Positions 39,948 through 45,052 of a stretch of DNA of 45,052 nucleotides are shown piece after piece. The notes beneath the pieces are model-generated. The model was not told where the DNA came from, ran no database searches, and saw only the letters and a program-made list of their open reading frames with translations. Numbering within the stretch: the stretch's first letter is position 1; the number at the start of each line of letters is the position of its first letter. The position numbers and the translations under genes were made by a program. The DNA comes from Trichinella spiralis (Eukaryota; Nematoda; Enoplea; Trichinellida; Trichinellidae), in NCBI GenBank assembly GCA_000181795.3, contig CM012953.1, forward strand, positions 13,588,070 to 13,633,121, written 5' to 3'.

Positions 39948-41829
39948 TATGATCTTTCTATTTTTTGCATAAGAAAAAATTATTTATGCATCTAATATTT
40001 ATACCTTTGACTTTATTGAGGAGCAATAAATAAATTACTGGTAAATGAATAAATCCAGCTTTTTGTAGAGCTGTGATGTTCTTTATCCACATTTGTGAAA
40101 AATACTGCTAACATGAGTGTTTGAAAATGTGCCTTCACTATGTAAGTTACTCTATTGCATAGTGTTTTGTGATGTGATTACTTCATTTTGATTTTATGTC
40201 ATAAATCAGATTTTTTTTTGACAGGGGTTTTCTCCAGGGGGAGTTCCACGCAGGGGGGAATTGCATTTTCAGATTCACAGACTCAGAATAGAATTAATTG
40301 CAGTACTCTGGACGTTTTTGTTCATTAACTATAAGAATAATCAAAGTAAATATACATGTACCAATATAATAATAAATGTAATCTCAATATAATATTTGCA
40401 TTATTTGTAATGCGTCTTTTGAGCCAAACATACTGGAAAGAGGAGAAAGACGTTCTGACAAACAGTTGCGAAACACTACTTTATGATATGGAATGCTAAA
40501 TGCAAAACTTAATGCAGATTTGAACATTATTCTTTGCTATGATTTTGATATTGTATTTGTAAGTTGGCTGCATATGCAAACATTTAGCAGATCATATTTA
40601 AAAAAAATTTTAAACTTGTTATGATTGCCATTATTATTGTTACTAAAATGCTGCTTGTCAATTTTGGCTCTTGATATTTCTCATTCATCATTTAAATAGC
40701 AACTACTAATGCTTACTTTTTTTGAAATGCTGCTTTATCATAAATTGCAGACTGAAACTTTATTATGAAGAAAGAGAGGAGCTAAATAATAATAAAGGCG
40801 TAGAGAATGGTAAAGATTGAAATTTTTCTAGCAGCAAATCTGAATATATTTTGGAAAGGAAATTTTGTTGTAGTGTTAATAAAATCATTTACTCAGTATT
40901 ATTTCTCCTAGTGATAAATACAGTGACAAACTTGGAAAAGCATGTAAACTGTGCAAAGAAGTGCAAAATGACACTTATCGTACTCTGTTAATGGAAAAAT
41001 CAGTCGAAAAGTCAAAAGTTTTTGAAAAAGCATAATATTTACAATAAGGTATTTGTTGATAATATTTTTTATTATCAATTTAAAATCGAATGAGCATCTC
41101 ATTTTCTTATCATTAAAAAAAATTATACTAAATGTCTATATTCAGAGTTCTTTATTCGCGAAGCAATGATTCTAGTAAATCACTTATTCGTATTTCACAA
41201 TGCTGATATTTTGATTGCTATAATATAAATTAAACAATAATTTTCAATAATTAAATTTTATTTTTATTTAACATTATGTTGTTTTTCATATCAGCTAACT
41301 AAACAATTTATTTTGGTTATGCATAATATAATAATAATAACTGGCATGTTTGCATCTTCTTAAAAGTGTATCAATAAAGTTGTTCCCATTACAAAATGGC
41401 TTTACATACTTTGGAATATGTTTAGTCAACAGTAACGCTTAAAGAACACTCCACTATGTAGTATAGAAAATATCAACAAAACATTTTAATATTAATCGCA
41501 AGTGATTGTTAAACTCACTTTGTTTTTAAAAGGCAATAAGCACTTGGGATTGATGAAACAGTTCTTGCACATAGACAATGTGAACTGTAATTTCAGAATG
41601 GTGCAACTTATTCAATGTTCATAAAATAAATTTTTTTTTTCGTAATTTCATTTCATACGATAACAAGATTAATTATGCATATTTTACACTAGTTTAAAAT
41701 GCGTAAAAATAAGATCATTTTACTTTAAAGTTGTTGTTTAAAATGATGAACAACATTTTAAATTAAAAATTGTTTAAATAAATTTTCGATATATAAATTC
41801 TTTCATTCAAACACACCTCAGTGTCAAGA
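39948..41829. other. Spacer B between DNase II-like and membrane-protein genes
   Basis: Longer than spacer A by about 570 bp. It has an inserted stretch at about 40215-40480 with short G runs, and further extra AT-rich DNA before 41600. The last ~200 bp match spacer A closely. AATAAA at 40025-40030 probably ends the DNase II-like transcript. Confidence 0.5.
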
Positions 41830-42452
41830 ATGGATACTCTCCTGGACAGTATCGACTATTTTCTGCAATGCTTGAACCTTTTCATGGCATGCTTCTTGTT
41901 GTTCTACTTCTACCGCAGGTTAATTTTTTTTATTCTGATAATTATAATACTTTCAATTAAAAAATCTATAATTTTTTAAGTAAGCATTTGTTGTTGAAGT
42001 AAATTAAATAATAATTTTTCAAAGATATTTATTTCAATTTCTTACTACTATAAATTGTGCATAATTTTGTACACATAGTGTGAAAACAATAAAGAAAACT
42101 GTATTTTAGAATTAAGGCTGTAAGTAAGGATGTCGAGAATGATTTGAGTGAACCTGTGACAGATGTAGTGTCAGAGAACTGTGAGATGGAACAAAGTGAA
42201 AATGAAAACAAAGTAAATGAAGAATTGGACAGACACGTAGAACAAGAGCAAAAACCAAAGCAGCTTGTAATGTTGATACAGATTGAACGTGAAAAGCCGA
42301 AATCGGGATTATATGTAGAATATACTGCTGAAATGAAATTTCGAGTCAATGAGAAAAGTGTACAAATGTATAAACCAAGACTGAAGAAAACTGTGAATGT
42401 TGCAGATGCAGGAATGAATGCCGTGCAATCATTCATAATGAAAACTGAATGA
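41830..42452 (+). CDS. Small single-pass membrane protein, unknown family (copy B)
   Basis: Exons 41830-41918 and 42110-42452 give 143 aa. The membrane segment (residues 8-28) differs from copy A at nine of the 29 exon-1 residues, including polar changes (Val9 to Asp, Leu13 to Gln). The 5' end of exon 2 has four extra residues (KAVS) and there is a further two-residue length change near NENKVNEEL. From EELDRHVEQEQK onward the tail is nearly unchanged (YVEYTAEMKF, YKPRLKKTVNV, QSFIMKTE). With Asp9 and Gln13 the membrane segment is weaker than in copy A, though residues 17-27 stay hydrophobic. Poly(A) signal at 42624-42629. Confidence 0.7.
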
Positions 42453-43530
42453 TTCATTCTTTTTTTCTATTACACATTTAATAACTCAATAATAATCATA
42501 ACTTATTTTGTTAAATTTTCATTTTATTATTTCAGTATTCATATGTGAAACACTGCATCATTTATAAATTATATAAATTGCTTATTTTAAATATCATATA
42601 TGTTTGCACGTTGTATTTTCTTAAATAAAATTATTATCATATTTCATTTATAATTCATTTTCATTTTTTCATTCATTCATATGTCATGAACTGCGAAATG
42701 GCAGAAGAGATTACAATTTTGCTGTCCAAAAAAATTTATTAAAATCAGGTCAAATAATTATCAAATTATAATTGCATTCAAGTAGAAACACTGAAAGAAT
42801 TGCATTTTAAATTATTGCCTATTTTACGATCAATGATGTTTATAATTTTGCGTATTTATATTATTCATATAATGGACACCATAACTGTTTTGAAATTAGT
42901 TAGAAAATAAAGATGCAGTTTTCTTTACTTTGCAATCAATCTATTGAATTTTTGCAAAACTGGTGTATTTTACGCTAAGGTTAAAATAAAATGTCATAAA
43001 CACTGAAATATAAATGTTATGAATTCAGATTGTTTGTTAAAACAATAAGCTGGAAATAAGCAAAGTATAAACGGTTATGACCGTATTTCTCTGTTGTATT
43101 AAAGAAATCATAAAAAGAATTTTTTTCGCATAGCATTATTATATTAAGATTTAATTTATACAAGGTACGTCATGTTTAAATAAAATAATTGGTTCAGTAT
43201 TTCAATAACTTAATGGAAATGGACAACTGTTCCATTTGTATTTACAGTCACTCATTATTGAGCGTGTTAATATGTGTTTGAATAAAAAAAAGCATAAGTA
43301 AAAGATATGACTAATGAGAAATAAAAATAATACTGAATAATTAGCTACAGCCTCAAACTAAAGTATTACACTGAAAGTCTTGAGTGTAAGCACAGTATGC
43401 AGTAATACTTCCATCTAAAACCGTGGCGTGTAAACAGTGAATTTTCAGTAAATATTATTCACTTTCTATTATGCAATAAATATTTGTGATCTTAAATATC
43501 ATGATTAAAGATCTTTCCACATCCTTTTCA
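42453..43530. other. Spacer after cassette B
   Basis: Cassette similarity ends near 42,640. From about 43,300 the sequence again weakly resembles the region upstream of the DNase II-like genes, leading into a third first exon. No other gene seen. Confidence 0.45.
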
Positions 43531-43643
43531 ATGATGATGTTAGAATTATCATCTAAAGTGCTTTTAGTATTTCTTTTTATAAATTTATCATATTCACAAA
43601 CCTCAAAATGCCGTAATAAAAATGGGGGAGCTGATGAAGACTG
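43531..43643 (+). pseudogene. First exon of another DNase II-like gene, rest not found
   Basis: ATG ATG ATG opens a frame with a signal peptide (LSSKVLLVFLFINLSYS) and then CRNKNGGADEDW, ending at TG|GTAAGT in the same phase as exon 1 of copies A and B. It is clearly homologous to their first exons but more diverged. No exon 2 (the VYKAP block) was found in the 1.4 kb that follow, where copies A and B have it within about 370 bp. The gene is therefore either truncated or has a much longer first intron running past the window edge. Confidence 0.75.
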
Positions 43644-45052
43644 GTAAGTATTCCTCGAATTCTTCATAATATGAGAATATTTGTGTTATATGTTTCAGAA
43701 TATCTGCTGAAACTGAAACAGGATTTTTCAAATGCAATGTTTATCAAAATGCCTAAAATAATACTACATACTAAACATAATACTACTACTACTACTAAAC
43801 TGCTACTACATACTAAACAGCAAATTAGTATTCATTCTAAAATCAAAATGACTTCTTATATTAATGTATTCTTTCATTCTGTTTATGAATAAATGAATTT
43901 GAAAAAAAATTTCATATTGGTTTGGTCCCACTTGGGCTCAATTTTATTCCCATTCGGTCCCACTTTTCATTTATTGGTCGTTGTCCTCGCTATTTTATTA
44001 TTGGTCGTTGAACTCGCTATCTTATTAGTCCGCAAAGTCTTTGTCGTATGGGTTTTCCTTGTCTAATTGCTCATTGATTCAAATCTTTCCCTTGTGATTA
44101 GCTGTAATATTTTGTTCTGTTTAAATGTTCTATTTAAATCTTTATTGTTTGCAATCCAAGAATTTTACTTTAATATTTACAAAGTTTCCTTCATTACGAA
44201 ACAAACATCCATATATATTTTTTTATACATGTTGAAGAAGTTTGCTGTTTGTATGAAAAATCCTGTTTGACGTTCATACATTTCATATAAAATACAGTCG
44301 AACTTGGTTAAGTGCGTAAGATTTTGGCCGAAAAAAATTCCCTGTAGTCAATTAAACGGTAAAATAATGGATAAGTGCATAGTAATTCTTGCCAAATTCC
44401 ATGCTCACTTATATCCAAGTTCAAATGTAATTTGAAATGCAACATCAAACAGATCAGCTACATCATAGGCGCAGCTTTTGATGCGGAGTGTTTAAAGATT
44501 TCGTTATCTTTCTAATATACATTGAAAGATTGAAAATGGAAATGAAAATATATAGCAATTTAAGTGTTCACCAACGCACTACTCGGTTTGTTCAGATGTT
44601 GAAATATAAAGTTTACAATTTACCCGAAATATCTAAATAAATTTGTTCTTTGACTTGTAAGTAATATTGCAGATTTTTAATTTTCTATTTAAATAAAATA
44701 TACGACTTTAAACAATAACACTGATGAAAAAAGTCAAAACTTTCCGAAGTTGAAAATAAAATTCTTTGATTGCTAACAAGAAAGATTTTCATGGAACAGT
44801 TATCATGACATTCGAAAAGTATTTAAATGCTAATAGTTACCAACTGCCATACCTAGTTATAGCTGACAACTGCAGCTGTGAACAATTCATCACCTGCTGA
44901 TTTTACCATTGTATTACAATCGCCTTTAGCTGATCTTCAGAATATTTTCTGACTAACGGAATAGCAATCAATGCATAAATTTCTGTTATTTGCTAGCTGA
45001 CACATAATTTATCTGATGAGCTCTGACAAAACAGTGTAAACATTTTTTAAGC
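43644..45052. other. Right edge, no complete gene
   Basis: AT-rich DNA with one GC-richer island (about 43915-44060) carrying two 27-bp tandem units around ATTGGTCGTTG and a repeated GGTCCCACTT. A short MITE follows at 44295-44427. Nothing recognisable after it. Confidence 0.45.
44295..44427. mobile_element. Short MITE, pogo/Tc1-mariner-like
   Basis: A 133-bp sequence flanked by TA on both sides. The left end is CAGTCGAACTTGGTTAAGTG and the right end, read on the other strand, starts CATTTGAACTTGG and continues to AAGTG, so the termini are imperfect inverted repeats. Start CAGT, GAAC core and TA target site fit a pogo or related Tc1-mariner non-autonomous element. No coding capacity. Confidence 0.6.

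Larger units (their letters stand above)
34390..42640 (+). repeat. Cassette B of a three-gene direct duplication
   Basis: Same gene order and strand as cassette A (24790-32530), with extra sequence near 40215-40480 and 41100-41560. All three genes are intact. Ends are approximate. Confidence 0.9.

Noticed and set aside
44575-44640. VYNLP-like reading as exon 2 of the orphan DNase II-like gene
   Set aside because: The phase after the nearest AG would place a stop at the junction, and the rest of the exon does not resemble the family.

Overview
The window looks like nuclear DNA of a parasitic nematode, most likely Trichinella or a close relative. The DNA is AT-rich, the genes are split into many small exons with GT-AG introns, and several genes have a splice-acceptor-like AG just before the start codon. 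The best taxonomic hint is a tandem group of secreted DNase II-like genes, a family known to be greatly expanded in Trichinella. The genus is inferred; no species marker was seen.

Left half (1 to about 24,520). Five conserved genes all lie on the minus strand, and each could be rebuilt exon by exon with consistent splice phase: an FBXL20/FBXL2-type F-box leucine-rich-repeat protein (446 aa), the exosome subunit EXOSC7/RRP42 (308 aa), a p70 ribosomal S6 kinase (448 aa), cytosolic asparaginyl-tRNA synthetase (552 aa) and mitochondrial ribosomal protein L28 (276 aa). They serve protein turnover, RNA decay, growth signalling and translation, and show no sign of being an operon. Between EXOSC7 and S6K lies a weaker candidate: a small plus-strand two-exon gene behind a good TATA box.

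Right half (about 24,790 to the end). The strand switches and the content becomes lineage-specific. A three-gene cassette occurs twice in direct orientation (A about 24,790-32,530; B about 34,390-42,640). Each copy holds, in order, a secreted cysteine-rich ShKT-like protein (139 aa), a secreted DNase II-like protein (343 aa) and a small single-pass membrane protein (137 or 143 aa). All six genes are intact. Both DNase II-like proteins lack the histidines of both catalytic HxK motifs, so they look like pseudoenzymes. Two relics show that the array was once larger: a 3' DNase II fragment (32,541-32,885) and a stand-alone DNase II first exon (43,531-43,643). A decayed Ty3/Gypsy pol fragment sits between the cassettes, and a short pogo-like MITE lies near the right edge.

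The cassettes differ in a patchy way. Coding exons, some introns and some upstream blocks are almost identical, while spacers and DNase II exon 1 are clearly diverged. This suggests gene conversion, selection on secreted products, or both. The duplicated cassette of two secreted proteins and one membrane protein is the most interesting part of the window.
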